Assembly: GCA_963787485.1 (NCBI GenBank)
Contig: CAWBDF010000003.1
Coordinates: 62,001 to 126,000 of the forward strand
Length of the DNA stretch: 64,000 nt
Source of the DNA: Bog-473 sp963787485
GTDB taxonomy: Bacteria > Actinomycetota > Acidimicrobiia > Acidimicrobiales > RAAP-2
Direction of reading: 5' to 3'
A program made the position numbers and the translations under genes. Positions 15,948 through 25,110 of this stretch are shown one piece after another; positions within the stretch are counted from its first letter, which is position 1, and the number at the start of each line of letters is the position of its first letter. Below the pieces are notes generated by a model. The model was not told where the DNA came from and did no database searches. It saw only the letters and a list, made by a program, of their open reading frames with translations.

Positions 15948-18545
15948 ATGGGCGGCTACGTGCTGAGTTTCGAGGAGATCGACCAGACGCAGGTTGCGAT
16001 CGTTGGTGGCAAGGGTGCGCACTTAGGGGAGCTCTCGACGATCGAAGGCATTCGCGTGCCGGCTGGCTTCTGCGTGACGACGGAGGCCTTCCGGCGGATC
16101 ATGGCGGACGCGCCCTCTGTCGAGGAACAGATCGTACGGCTGTCGTACCTGAGTCCGGACGACCGTGCGGCGATCGGCACGCTCAGCGCGGAGATCCGCT
16201 GGACCCTCGAAGTGATCCCTATTCCTGACGATGTATCGGTCGCGATCACCGGCGCGCTCGGCCGACTCGATGAGCACGGTGCCTACGCCATCCGATCGAG
16301 CGCGACGGTCGAGGACTTGCCGACGGCCTCCTTCGCAGGCCAATACGACACCTACCTGAACGTCATGGGGCCGGCCGCGATCCTGCAACATGTCAGCCGG
16401 TGCTTGGCCTCACTCTTCACTGAGTGGGCTGTGACCTACCGGCTACGGAGCGGTTTGGACCACCGGAATGTGGGCATGGCCGTGGTCGTGCAACAGATGG
16501 TCGTCCCGCAGGCGGCCGGCATCCTCTTCACCGTCGACCCGGTCACGTCCAACCGGAAGATCACCACGGTGGAGGCCGGCGTCGGCCTCGGCGAGACCCT
16601 GGTCTCGGGGCAGGTGAACGCAGACGTCTACCGGGTGCGAGACGGCGAAGTCATCGCCAAGGCGATCGCCACGAAGCAGCTCGCGACCCGCGCCTCGCGC
16701 GGGGGCGGGACCCACGAAGAGCCAATCGAGCCGGCGCGACAGGATCAGCCGGCGCTGACGGATGCGCAGGTGGTTCGGCTCGCCCGGCTGGGACGGCGGA
16801 TGGAAGCGCACTTCGGATGCCCTCAGGACATCGAATGGTGCCTGGTCGATGACGACTTCAACATCGTCCAGAGCCGGCCGATCTCCACACTGTTCCCCAT
16901 TCCCGTGACGGACGACGGAGGGAACCACGTCTTCGTCTCCGTCGGTCACGGCCAGATGATGACCGACGCGATGAAGCCCCTGGGGATCTCCATGTGGCAG
17001 CGGACAGCTCTCCCGCGGATGTACGAGGCCGGCGGGAGGCTGTTCGTCGACGTCACCCAGCGCCTGGTGTCCCCAGCCGGCCGAGCAAGCCTCCTGGAAG
17101 TCATGGGGAGGGGCGATCCGTTGATCAGGGACGCGCTGGAGACTGTCCTGGAACGCGACGACTTCATCCCGTCGATCCCGGACGAGGGTCAGGTCAGTGT
17201 GCCGACCGGTGGCGCTCCCGCCAGACTCGAGACCGATCCGGCCATCGTCGCCGGCCTGATCGCGCACACGCAGGCGTCCATCGCCGCACTGCAGCGCGAC
17301 ATCGGAACCAAGTCCGGACCGGCCCTGATCGACTTCATTCTGGCGGACATCCAGGAGCTGAAGCGGATCCTCTTCGATCCGCAGAGCCATCAGGTGTTCA
17401 TGTCGGCCATGGAGGCGACGTGGTGGCTCAACGAGCAGCTGGAGGCGTGGCTGGGAGAGAAGAACGCGGCAGACACGCTCACGCAGTCCGTCCCCAACAA
17501 CGTGACATCAGAGATGGGGCTGGCGCTCCTGGACGTCGCCGATGTGATCCGGCCGCATCCGGAGGTGGTCGCCTTTCTGCAACACGTCGAGGGAGACGAG
17601 GATTTCGTGGACGGGCTGGCAGAACTCGCGGGCGGCCGTGAAGCGCGGGACGCCCTCCGGGCTTTCCTCGACAAGTACGGGATGCGCTGCGTCGGCGAGA
17701 TCGACATCACGAGGCCGCGCTGGACCGAACGCCCCACCACGCTCGTCCCCGTGATCCTCGGCAACATCAAGAACTTCCAGCCGGGAGCCGGCGAGCGTCG
17801 GTTCGAGCAGGGGCGGCAGGAGGCGCGGAGGAAGGAACAAGACGTGCTGGAGCGCGTGCGGGAGTTGCCGGACGGAGCGCAGAAGGCCGAGGAGACCAAG
17901 CGAAACATCGACCGGGTGCGGACCTTCATCGGGTACCGGGAGTATCCGAAGTACGGCATGGTCAGCCGCTACTTCGTCTACAAGCAGGCCTTGCTGGAAG
18001 AGGCCGGCCGGCTCGTGCAAGCGGACGTGCTTCGTCAAAAGGAGGACATCTTCTACCTCACGCTCCACGAGCTCTGCGAGGTCGTACACACCCAGAAAGT
18101 GGATGACCAACTTGTCCGCCAGCGCAAGGAGGCGTTCATCGCATATCAAGCGCTCACGCCGCCCCGGGTGCTGACGTCGGATGGCGAGGCCGTCGCCGGG
18201 ACGTACCGGCGCGACGCCGTCCCAACGGGCGCGCTGGTGGGCTTACCCGTCTCGGCCGGGACCGTCGAGGGACGGGCTCGCGTGATCCTGGACATGGCCG
18301 AGGCCGATATGGAAACGGACGACATCCTGGTCACCGCTTACACAGACCCCAGCTGGACACCCGCGTTCATGGCGATCCTGGGCCTGGTGACGGAGGTGGG
18401 GGGACTAATGACCCACGGCGCAGTGATCGCGCGGGAGTACGGCTTGCCCGCCGTGGTGGGCGTGGAACACGCCACCCGGCTGATCCGAGACGGACAGCGG
18501 ATCCGGGTCAACGGAACGGACGGGTACGTCGAGATCCTGTCCTAA
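15948..18545 (+). CDS. rph: rifamycin-inactivating phosphotransferase
   Basis: Transfers the beta-phosphate of ATP to the ansa-chain hydroxyl of rifamycins, abolishing RNA polymerase binding. The architecture is an ATP-grasp domain (residues about 1-315; GGKGAHLGEL, AIRSSATVEDLP, DPVTSNRKITTVEAGVGLGE), a rifamycin-binding domain (about 330-740) and a C-terminal swivelling His domain with the catalytic His in GGLMTHGAV (about residue 823). The 865-residue length matches known Rph proteins (about 867), and FIGYREYPKYGMVSRYFVYK is typical of that group rather than of PEP synthase. A candidate rifamycin-associated element lies upstream. Substrate identity is inferred from family. Confidence 0.88.
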   Translation: MGGYVLSFEEIDQTQVAIVGGKGAHLGELSTIEGIRVPAGFCVTTEAFRRIMADAPSVEEQIVRLSYLSPDDRAAIGTLSAEIRWTLEVIPIPDDVSVAITGALGRLDEHGAYAIRSSATVEDLPTASFAGQYDTYLNVMGPAAILQHVSRCLASLFTEWAVTYRLRSGLDHRNVGMAVVVQQMVVPQAAGILFTVDPVTSNRKITTVEAGVGLGETLVSGQVNADVYRVRDGEVIAKAIATKQLATRASRGGGTHEEPIEPARQDQPALTDAQVVRLARLGRRMEAHFGCPQDIEWCLVDDDFNIVQSRPISTLFPIPVTDDGGNHVFVSVGHGQMMTDAMKPLGISMWQRTALPRMYEAGGRLFVDVTQRLVSPAGRASLLEVMGRGDPLIRDALETVLERDDFIPSIPDEGQVSVPTGGAPARLETDPAIVAGLIAHTQASIAALQRDIGTKSGPALIDFILADIQELKRILFDPQSHQVFMSAMEATWWLNEQLEAWLGEKNAADTLTQSVPNNVTSEMGLALLDVADVIRPHPEVVAFLQHVEGDEDFVDGLAELAGGREARDALRAFLDKYGMRCVGEIDITRPRWTERPTTLVPVILGNIKNFQPGAGERRFEQGRQEARRKEQDVLERVRELPDGAQKAEETKRNIDRVRTFIGYREYPKYGMVSRYFVYKQALLEEAGRLVQADVLRQKEDIFYLTLHELCEVVHTQKVDDQLVRQRKEAFIAYQALTPPRVLTSDGEAVAGTYRRDAVPTGALVGLPVSAGTVEGRARVILDMAEADMETDDILVTAYTDPSWTPAFMAILGLVTEVGGLMTHGAVIAREYGLPAVVGVEHATRLIRDGQRIRVNGTDGYVEILS

Positions 18546-18846
18546 GCGCATTCGCTCCCAGCTGGGCCAAGGCTGTCCCGATCGGCGTCACTGACACGTC
18601 TCTGGGCCCAGACGACCGAATGCTTGCTTGCGCGAGCGGTTGTGAGGGTCCGTCAGTTGGAGGAGCGAGTGGCGTGCGACGCACAGCTCGACGGATCAGA
18701 CGCCTCGAGGGTTTCCCATCACGCGGGCAAGAGTTCGATCAAATGCAGTTCACCCGCTTTGCAACTCCACTGGAGTTGACCCGCTCTCGTGGATTGAGGG
18801 ACGCCCTTCTGTACGGTCGCTAGCCGGCCGGACGTAGCGTGGTCCT
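18546..18846. other. gap of 301 bases
   Basis: The only symmetry I see is a 10-base palindrome CTGGGCCCAG near 18602. No coding character and no convincing promoter pair were found. Confidence 0.45.
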
Positions 18847-19677
18847 ATGCGCTTCGCTTTCAAGACCACGCCGCAAAATACGACCTGGACCGACATGCTT
18901 GCCGTGTGGAAGGTGGCCGACGACATCGAGCTGTTCGAGTCGGGCTGGACCTTCGACCACTTCTATCCGATCCTTTCCGACAGCACTGGCCCTTGCATGG
19001 AGGGCTGGGTGACCCTGACAGCGCTGGCTCAGGCGACGACCCGCTTACGCGTGGGAACTCTGGTGACCGGCATCCACTATCGCCACCCGGCGATCCTGGC
19101 CAACATGGCGACCACCCTCGACATCGTGTCTAGGGGTCGACTGGAGCTTGGCCTCGGGGCAGGGTGGAACGAGGAGGAGTCGGGGGCCTACGGGATCGAG
19201 CTGGGTACGCCGGGCCAGCGCAGCGACCGCCTCGAGGAGGCTTGTGAGGTGATTGTCGGGCTCCTCACGCAGGAGACGACGACCTTCAAGGGCCAGTACT
19301 ACCAGCTCACCGATGCCCGCAACGAGCCCAAGCCGGTCCAGCGACCCCACCCGCCGATCTGCATCGGCGGTAGTGGTGAGAGAAGGACGCTCCGCACTGC
19401 AGCCCGGTTCGCCCAGCACTGGAATTTCGTGAGTGGCACGCCGAAGGAGTTCGCCCGCAAGCGCGACATCCTGCATCAGCACTGCGAGGACCTCGGCCGT
19501 GACCCTACGGAGATTCTCCTCTCCAGTCACGTCATATTCGCGGGGGACGCGAAGGCGAGCGCCGAGCAGGCCGCCGCACTGGGAGAGGTCGGCGCCGAAC
19601 TGGGCATTGTCTCCCTCAGGCCGCCCCTCGACCCCGGCGTGCTGGAGCCGCTGGCCATAGCATTGGGTGAGCTCTAA
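18847..19677 (+). CDS. LLM-class F420-dependent oxidoreductase
   Basis: A luciferase-like TIM-barrel protein of 276 residues (FDHFYPILSD, GTLVTGIHYRHPAILANMAT, LELGLGAGWNEEESGAYGIE, PPICIGGSGERRTLRTAARF). These segments mark the TIGR03560-like group of F420-dependent LLM oxidoreductases. It transfers hydride between F420 and an unknown substrate. The cofactor could be supplied by the fbiC product at 0.6 kb. It lies between rph and a MarR/efflux pair, all on the plus strand, but gaps of 301 and 60 bases leave operon structure open. Confidence 0.88.
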   Translation: MRFAFKTTPQNTTWTDMLAVWKVADDIELFESGWTFDHFYPILSDSTGPCMEGWVTLTALAQATTRLRVGTLVTGIHYRHPAILANMATTLDIVSRGRLELGLGAGWNEEESGAYGIELGTPGQRSDRLEEACEVIVGLLTQETTTFKGQYYQLTDARNEPKPVQRPHPPICIGGSGERRTLRTAARFAQHWNFVSGTPKEFARKRDILHQHCEDLGRDPTEILLSSHVIFAGDAKASAEQAAALGEVGAELGIVSLRPPLDPGVLEPLAIALGEL

Positions 19678-19729
19678 AGAAACGACAACTCCTCATCAGG
19701 ACCGAGGCTCCGGTGAGGACACCAGTACG

Positions 19730-19754
19730 ATAGTTACGTGCAGAAAGCAACTAT
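19730..19754. promoter_or_regulatory. candidate MarR operator overlapping its own start codon
   Basis: ATAGTT at 19730-19735 and AACTAT at 19749-19754 form an inverted repeat with a 13-base spacer; the GTG start of the marR gene (19738) lies in the spacer. The arms are AT-rich against a GC-rich background. Autorepression is inferred. Confidence 0.45.
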
Positions 19755-20241
19755 TGGGACTGAAGCGGAGTCAGGTCCCGCGGCCCGTCACGTCGAGCGG
19801 TTCGATGAGGCCTTGCAGACCGTTGCCCGGTCGATCACCCAGGTCCGCCTGCACGAGCGGCTCCTGCGCTTGGCGGGCGTGCGCCTCGATCGAGCCGGGG
19901 CTGCCCTGCTGTTCAAGCTTTCGTCGCAAGGAAACTCGCTCCGAGTCACGGACCTCGCCGAGATGCTAGGAGTCGACGCCCCGACGGTGACCCGCAAGGT
20001 CCAGCAGCTCGAGCGCGACGGGATGGTCGTTCGCCAGACCGACCCCGAGGACCGCCGCGCCTCGAGGATCCGCCTGACCCCGGCCGGTCGCCGGACTATC
20101 GAACGGGTGCGGCGGGCCCGCCGGGTTTGGCTCGAGCAGCTCTTGCAAGGGTGGGGCGACGACGACCTGTCCACTTTGGCCGACCTGCTCGGTCGTGTCG
20201 CGGAGAACCTCGAGCGAGATCTGGACGACGCCCGTGACTGA
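19738..20241 (+). CDS. MarR family transcriptional regulator
   Basis: Winged helix-turn-helix regulator of 167 residues: LRVTDLAEMLGVDAPTVTRK is the recognition helix region and DPEDRRASRIRLTPAGR the wing with the usual DxRxxxxxLT pattern. It overlaps by eight bases the start of the DHA2 transporter and probably represses it until a ligand binds. A palindrome covers its start codon. The GTG 19738 start is preferred because upstream in-frame sequence lacks domain similarity. Confidence 0.9.
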   Translation: MQKATIGTEAESGPAARHVERFDEALQTVARSITQVRLHERLLRLAGVRLDRAGAALLFKLSSQGNSLRVTDLAEMLGVDAPTVTRKVQQLERDGMVVRQTDPEDRRASRIRLTPAGRRTIERVRRARRVWLEQLLQGWGDDDLSTLADLLGRVAENLERDLDDARD

Positions 20242-21838
20242 GCTGACGATGGCCCCGGTCGATCAAGAGGCCGAAGAGACAGTCGGCGCCGAGCACCGCC
20301 GTATCCTCGTGATCCTCGGCGCGCTCATGCTGGGGATGGCCCTGGCCGTCCTCGACCAGACCATCGTGGCGACGGCATTGCCCACCATCGCCGGCGACCT
20401 GCACGGGCTCAACCACCTGTCGTGGGTGGTGACGGCCTACCTCCTCACCACATGCATCTCCACGCCCGTGTGGGGCAAGCTGGGCGACCTCTACGGCCGC
20501 AAAGCGCTCTTCCAGCTGGCCATCGTCATCTTCCTCGTCGGCTCCATGCTGTCCGGGCTGTCACAGTCCATGGCCGAGCTCATCGCTTTCCGAGCGATCC
20601 AGGGGGTCGGATCTGGCGGGGTGGTGGTCGGGGCCCAGGCCATCATGGGCGACGTCGTGTCGGCCCGGCAGCGAGGCAAGTACATGGGCTACTTCGGCGC
20701 CGTCTTCGGCATCACCAACGTGGCGGGTCCGCTGCTCGGCGGATTCTTCACCGAGCACCTGTCATGGCGCTGGATCTTCTACATCAACCTCCCGCTCGGC
20801 ATCGTTGCCCTCTTCGTCGTGGGTGCAGTGCTCCATCTCCCGGTCAAGCGAATACCGCACAAGATCGACTGGGCAGGAACCGCCTTCCTCTCCATTGGCG
20901 TCACCTGCATCATCTTGCTCACGACCTGGGCGGGCTCGGAATATGCCTGGGGCTCGCCCGTGATCATTTGTACGGGTCTCGTCGCCCTCGTGACGCTAGG
21001 CATCTTCTGCTTGATCGAGACCAGGGCCTCCGAGCCCATCGTTCCACTCTGGCTTTTCAAGAACCGGACCTTCAGTGTCACCTCGGGAGTCGGGTTCATC
21101 ACCGGTTTCGCCATGTTGGGGGTCATCATTTATCTGCCCCTGTATCTGCAGATCGTCCATGGGGCCTCGCCAACTCTTTCCGGGCTCGAGCTCCTGCCCA
21201 TGATCGCCGGAATGCTGGTCACATCCATCTTGAGCGGACGCATGGTCACCCGCACCGGACGATACAAGGTGTTCCCGATCGTGGGCACGGCCGTCCTCTC
21301 TCTCGGGCTGCTCTTGCTCGCCCAGCTCGGACCGCATACCGGCTACGGGGAAGCAGCAGTTTTCATGTTCATCACCGGCTTCGGCATAGGGCTGGTCATT
21401 CAGGTACTGATCGTCGCCGTGCAGAATGCGGTGCCCCACTCCGCGCTGGGAGTGGCGACGGCAACTGCGACGTTCTTTCGGATTGTCGGGGGAACGTTCG
21501 GGGTCGCGGTCCTCGGAGCCGTCTTCGCCAACCGACTGATCTCACAACTCAAACTGCACGCCACGTCGGCTGAGCTGAAGTTGGTCAGCGGATCGAACGT
21601 GACCGCCAACCCTGAGCAGATCGGCCATCTTCCGGCCGCGCAGCGCAGCTTTGTGGAGAATGCCTTCAGTCACTCGGTCGAGGCGGCCTTCTTGGTCGCT
21701 GTGCCCTTAACGGTCCTCGGTTTCGTCCTGAGCTGGCTCATCAAGGAGATCCCTCTTCGCACCACTGCGTTCGTCACCGCTTCTCCGCCCGACGGTCCGC
21801 AACCGCTCGCGAGCGATGTGAAGCGGGGATCCGGTTGA
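20234..21838 (+). CDS. DHA2 family (EmrB/QacA) drug:H+ antiporter
   Basis: About 534 residues with 14 predicted membrane helices. The first helix ends in LAVLDQTIVATALPTIAGDL, the DHA2 signature, and LGDLYGRKALF is the MFS loop 2-3 motif; WRWIFYINLPLGIVAL marks helix 6. It exports drugs or lipophilic ions using proton motive force. The start is GTG 20234, overlapping the marR stop, although ATG 20249 is possible. The MarR-DHA2 pairing supports drug-inducible efflux, and its location downstream of rph suggests a local resistance region. Confidence 0.92.
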   Translation: MTELTMAPVDQEAEETVGAEHRRILVILGALMLGMALAVLDQTIVATALPTIAGDLHGLNHLSWVVTAYLLTTCISTPVWGKLGDLYGRKALFQLAIVIFLVGSMLSGLSQSMAELIAFRAIQGVGSGGVVVGAQAIMGDVVSARQRGKYMGYFGAVFGITNVAGPLLGGFFTEHLSWRWIFYINLPLGIVALFVVGAVLHLPVKRIPHKIDWAGTAFLSIGVTCIILLTTWAGSEYAWGSPVIICTGLVALVTLGIFCLIETRASEPIVPLWLFKNRTFSVTSGVGFITGFAMLGVIIYLPLYLQIVHGASPTLSGLELLPMIAGMLVTSILSGRMVTRTGRYKVFPIVGTAVLSLGLLLLAQLGPHTGYGEAAVFMFITGFGIGLVIQVLIVAVQNAVPHSALGVATATATFFRIVGGTFGVAVLGAVFANRLISQLKLHATSAELKLVSGSNVTANPEQIGHLPAAQRSFVENAFSHSVEAAFLVAVPLTVLGFVLSWLIKEIPLRTTAFVTASPPDGPQPLASDVKRGSG

Positions 21839-22063
21839 CGAGTCCCCCGTGCCATTGCCGGTGGCCAGCCCGGCTGCGAGAGCCTCGAGCACAGTGGTTC
21901 ATCTGCAGCCGGGCGATCCCGATCGCTCTGCCGAATGATTGGACCCTTCGCCATTCACTTTGACGTCTCCGCTGTTGACGCTGGAAGCCTGGCCTGGGTA
22001 GACGTCAGATCGCTACAGCGGTACGCCGCCGCAGAGCTGGATCGATGTCGATTGGAGGCCTGG

Positions 22064-23014
22064 TCAACTCGTGGATTCCACCCCTCGGCGCAGCACCTCG
22101 GGATACGGCGTTTGCGGGCGGTTGAACTCGTAGGTGTGCGGCCAACGGAGATACTTCTCCGTCCAGTCCTCGCGATAGTGGATCGCCTTAACAATGTCGT
22201 CAGGTTGCCATCCGTCGACGAGCTGTGTGCCGGTGAGGTCATAGACCGGCCGCTGCAGCTCCACGAGCAGTTGGAGGCTGAACGCGATGCGCCCTGTCAG
22301 CATTGTCTTGTCACCCGTACACAAGGTGAGTGCAGCCTCTGCCATCGTCTCCAGTGGCTCGCAGATGGACGTGTCCTGAACGATGCTACCGCCGCTCTTG
22401 ATGCGCTCCGTGAGGATGGATCGCTGCGGTGCGAGCGTGTTCATGACGATGCCCTTCTCCTTGAACTCGACCGCGGCGTAGACGGTCATGGCGTTCACGG
22501 CGGACTTCATGGCGGCATAGAGCGTGCTGTGCCACTTCGTCTTGGCGGTGAAGGGCGGCCCGGGAGGAAGCTCCGCGCCCATGCTCGACATGTTGAGGAC
22601 GTATCCTCCGCCGCGCTCTGCCATGCTGTCGGTGGCCTGCTGAATCATGAGCCACGGCCCCCAGAGGTTGACCTCTCCATCCGACTGCAAGTCGGACAGC
22701 GAGTACTCCCAGTAGCGCTTGACGTCATTCTTCACAGCGTTGTTCACGAGGACATCGATCGGACCCAGAGTTTCCTCGGTTCGCGCAATCAGCGTGTCCC
22801 TGCCTCCATCGGGATCGCTGAGGTCGCAACGAACGACGAGCGCCTCACCGCCCAAGCCTCTGATTCGTGCAGCGGTGTTCTCGAGACCCGATTCATTACG
22901 CGCGACGAGAGCCACCTTCGCACCCTCCGCCGCAAATCGGATGGCCATTGCCGTTCCGGTGCCACCCGATCCGGCACCGGTGATCAGAGCGACCTTCCCT
23001 TCAAGTTGTTTCAA
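22064..23014 (-). CDS. SDR family NAD(P)-dependent oxidoreductase
   Basis: 316 residues. It has a Rossmann start (KVALITGAGSGGTGTAMAIR), an Asp after strand 3 (CDLSDPDGG), NNA (VLVNNAVKND) and the catalytic YxxxK in LYAAMKSAVNA preceded by Ser in MSSMGAE. The C-terminal extension after residue 250 is longer than in a classical SDR and contains WTEKYLRWPHTYEFNRP. Substrate unknown. The gene is convergent with the DHA2 transporter and has the SnoaL-like relic upstream of it. Confidence 0.9.
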   Translation of the reverse strand: MKQLEGKVALITGAGSGGTGTAMAIRFAAEGAKVALVARNESGLENTAARIRGLGGEALVVRCDLSDPDGGRDTLIARTEETLGPIDVLVNNAVKNDVKRYWEYSLSDLQSDGEVNLWGPWLMIQQATDSMAERGGGYVLNMSSMGAELPPGPPFTAKTKWHSTLYAAMKSAVNAMTVYAAVEFKEKGIVMNTLAPQRSILTERIKSGGSIVQDTSICEPLETMAEAALTLCTGDKTMLTGRIAFSLQLLVELQRPVYDLTGTQLVDGWQPDDIVKAIHYREDWTEKYLRWPHTYEFNRPQTPYPEVLRRGVESTS

Positions 23015-23169
23015 TGCATCCTCTCCTCATTCGCGGCTCGAGTTCGCCCCGTTTGCATGGACGCTACGTCACTCCCCTGGTCGGGATCACGGCCGCCGTC
23101 GGGCGCACGGGTCGGCGCTGCCTCGAAACGCCTGTGGATGCCGACCGGCAGTTGAGTGAACCCGGAGGT

Positions 23170-23530
23170 CAGGACGGAAGCGCGTCCAGGGAACTGGACC
23201 GACACGCAAACGCACATTGCGCTTCGAGCTGGTTTGCTTGCGGTACGTCTCAAAAAAATAGACCGTAACCCATCGAGCTGTCGCGGCTCGAGTTCGCACC
23301 GTCGGTCTGGACGGAGTCGAACATCGCCCAGATCTCAGTCGGACCCGTGATCGTGATCTCGGGCATGTGGCCATGGTGAGTCGTCACACCCACCTCGATC
23401 GTCGACCGCAGCATTGGAAGGTAGTCGTCATTCGACGTGAAGCTCTCGACGCCGTCCTCATCGACGTAGGAGTGCTCACAATCGTCAGTGAACAGGTGAA
23501 AGCTCAGTCCAGCGACACCTGTACCACGTC
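23170..23530 (-). pseudogene. SnoaL-like (NTF2-fold) pseudogene, truncated and frameshifted
   Basis: The minus-strand frame reads FHLFTDDCEHSYVDEDG, HHGHMPEITITGPTEIWAMF and MGYGLFF, recognisable parts of SnoaL-like proteins (FTDDCE, HHGHMPEI.I). The first about 25 residues of the fold are missing because the frame begins inside the end of the Rieske gene. At a run of seven T (about 23251-23257 on the minus strand) a one-base change would restore FFETYRK and the following residues. It is therefore broken at both ends. Confidence 0.6.
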
Positions 23531-23827
23531 GTCGACCACCTGGGTCGGGTAGATGCGGAGTTCCCCGCTCCAGCCGTCCTGGGAGGGGAGCACGCAGGCT
23601 CCGGTGATGACGTCGAAGATGCTGCCGTGCCCTGGGCAGCGGATAAGACGCCCTCTCATAAGGTCTAATCCGCCCAGAAGAGTGCCTTGATGCGGGCATT
23701 CATGGGAGAAGGCGCAGAAGATCCCGTCGACGTTCCCGATGGCGACGGGTTGACCGTCGACATCGACGGTAGCCGTGCTCCCTGGAGCCACCCAGTCCGC
23801 TGGCATGGCGTCGTGGAAAAGAGGCAC
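23504..23827 (-). CDS. Rieske [2Fe-2S] ferredoxin-like protein
   Basis: About 107 residues with both halves of the Rieske motif, CPHQGTLLGG and CPGHGSIFDV, giving the two Cys and two His cluster ligands. It resembles ferredoxin components of ring-hydroxylating systems (electron carrier, cytosol). GTG 23827 or ATG 23806 could be the start; neither has a strong ribosome site. No oxygenase subunit is nearby: the next gene downstream is only a SnoaL-like relic, so the protein may be an orphan of a decayed pathway. Confidence 0.8.
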   Translation of the reverse strand: MPLFHDAMPADWVAPGSTATVDVDGQPVAIGNVDGIFCAFSHECPHQGTLLGGLDLMRGRLIRCPGHGSIFDVITGACVLPSQDGWSGELRIYPTQVVDDVVQVSLD

Positions 23828-24257
23828 GATGAAGAGACTAGAGATAGTTCGAGGCCAGCGCGGATTCCGCAGCACCCATGAACAGGAGGTGGTGTGGCCG
23901 AGGCACACCTGGAGGGATGGGGATGGCTGTGGTCGTCAGGGCGCTGGCGAATCTAGTGAACAAAGGCACGGCCAAGGCAGCGTCGTACCATTCCACTGGA
24001 ATATCCCCCAATCGTCGTGCCACGCCATCATCGTGACATCTCCCTGGGCACACCTGCCCCCTTATGCCCAGAAGTTCTACTGCTGGGCGTGCCACCCATT
24101 CCTGCCTTTCGGGGATGCGACGAGAGGCACTCACGTCCATAGAGATCGTTCGTCATTGGTTCAGAAGGTTCATCGCGCCCCGTAGGGCTTCTCCGCTAGA
24201 TTGACCCCATGGGGCAGGATCTCGACGGAACCGATCGCGGTCAGCGGATATCGAACT
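23828..24257. other. gap of 430 bases
   Basis: A minus-strand open frame (23838-24140) and a plus-strand one (23775-24185) exist, but neither has a recognisable domain or a ribosome site. I see no hairpin. Confidence 0.4.
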
Positions 24258-24731
24258 ATGGTTGAGTTAGCGGATCTCCAGGTGTCACGCACCACGACGG
24301 TGAAGGCATCGCCAGAGCGGGTCTACGAGATTGTCTCCGACGTGACGCGGATCGGCGAGCTCAGTCCAGTGTGCAAGGCGGCATGGTGGGACGAGGGTTC
24401 GTCACCTCGTGAAGGTGGTTGGTTTACGGGCCGCAACGAGGCCGAGGGCCGCGAGCCGTGGGAGCGTCGGTGCGAGATATACATCGCCGACCCGGGGCGC
24501 GCCTTCGGTTGGGTGCAAGGCGGGCGAAGCGAGGGCAATGCTGAGTGGAGTTACCGATTCCGCCCGGTCGAAGAGGGGACCGAGGTCGAGGAGTCCTGGA
24601 GAATACTTCGTATGGCCGAACGGCTCATCGCCCTTGGGGACGAGGTCCTCATGCAGCTAAAGGCGAATACCGAGTCGAGCATTGAGGCGACGCTTGCCAA
24701 GTTGAAGAAGGTGGCCGAGTCGGAGACCTAG
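24258..24731 (+). CDS. SRPBCC family protein
   Basis: 157 residues beginning MVELADLQVSRTTTVKASPE, the classical START-like opening (VKASPERVYEIVSDVTRIGE), with a final helix (ANTESSIEATLAKLKKVAES). It is probably a ligand-binding protein of the polyketide cyclase/dehydrase group. I start at ATG 24258 because the earlier ATG 24201 adds residues outside the fold. Monocistronic by position. Confidence 0.85.
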   Translation: MVELADLQVSRTTTVKASPERVYEIVSDVTRIGELSPVCKAAWWDEGSSPREGGWFTGRNEAEGREPWERRCEIYIADPGRAFGWVQGGRSEGNAEWSYRFRPVEEGTEVEESWRILRMAERLIALGDEVLMQLKANTESSIEATLAKLKKVAESET

Positions 24732-24827
24732 GTTCGACGAGCGGGCGGCGACGGCGATGCTTCTACTGATGGGACGATTGCCACGTGGTCGGGCCTTTGC
24801 CGGACCACGAGAAGTTCGAAACCGGAA

Positions 24828-24992
24828 GTGCTTCTCAATGCGTTGGAGGACCTCGACATGGTCCTGAGCACATGGTGGATCGCCAGCCTCTGGTACCCAA
24901 ACGAACCTGTCAGTCGTCGGCTTGCAATGGCCGAACGGGCCCTTGCTCGCTTGCTGGTGCTGGCTCATCGTCCTCCATGGGGGTCGGCATAG
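24828..24992 (+). CDS. possible small protein, 54 residues
   Basis: A GTG-initiated frame reads VLLNALEDLDMVLSTWWIAS and continues to the TAG at 24990-24992, with GC-rich third positions in its first 25 codons. No ribosome site and no known family. It could equally be a relic of a longer gene. Kept only as a weak candidate. Confidence 0.25.
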   Translation: MLLNALEDLDMVLSTWWIASLWYPNEPVSRRLAMAERALARLLVLAHRPPWGSA

Positions 24993-25088
24993 GGACGGAG
25001 ATCGCAGGAGTTCTTCACGGCGACTGAGGTCGGGCGAAAGGCCCACCGGGATCGCGTCGGCACCTCGTAGGGGTCTCCCCGTTCGCTA

Positions 25089-25110
25089 CCGGTTCGGGAT
25101 GCCGAACCGG
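25089..25110. promoter_or_regulatory. 9-bp perfect hairpin upstream of the NlpC/P60 gene
   Basis: CCGGTTCGG and CCGAACCGG are exact complements around the 4-base loop GATG. Flanking GCTA/TAGC (25085-25088 and 25124-25127) could extend it into a larger stem-loop. It is about 146 bases before the ATG and just upstream of a TTGACA, so a protein-binding operator or the 3' end of the previous transcript are both possible. Confidence 0.5.

Noticed and set aside
23775..24185. Open frames between the Rieske and SRPBCC genes
   Set aside because: No domain, no ribosome site, and composition typical of shadow frames.
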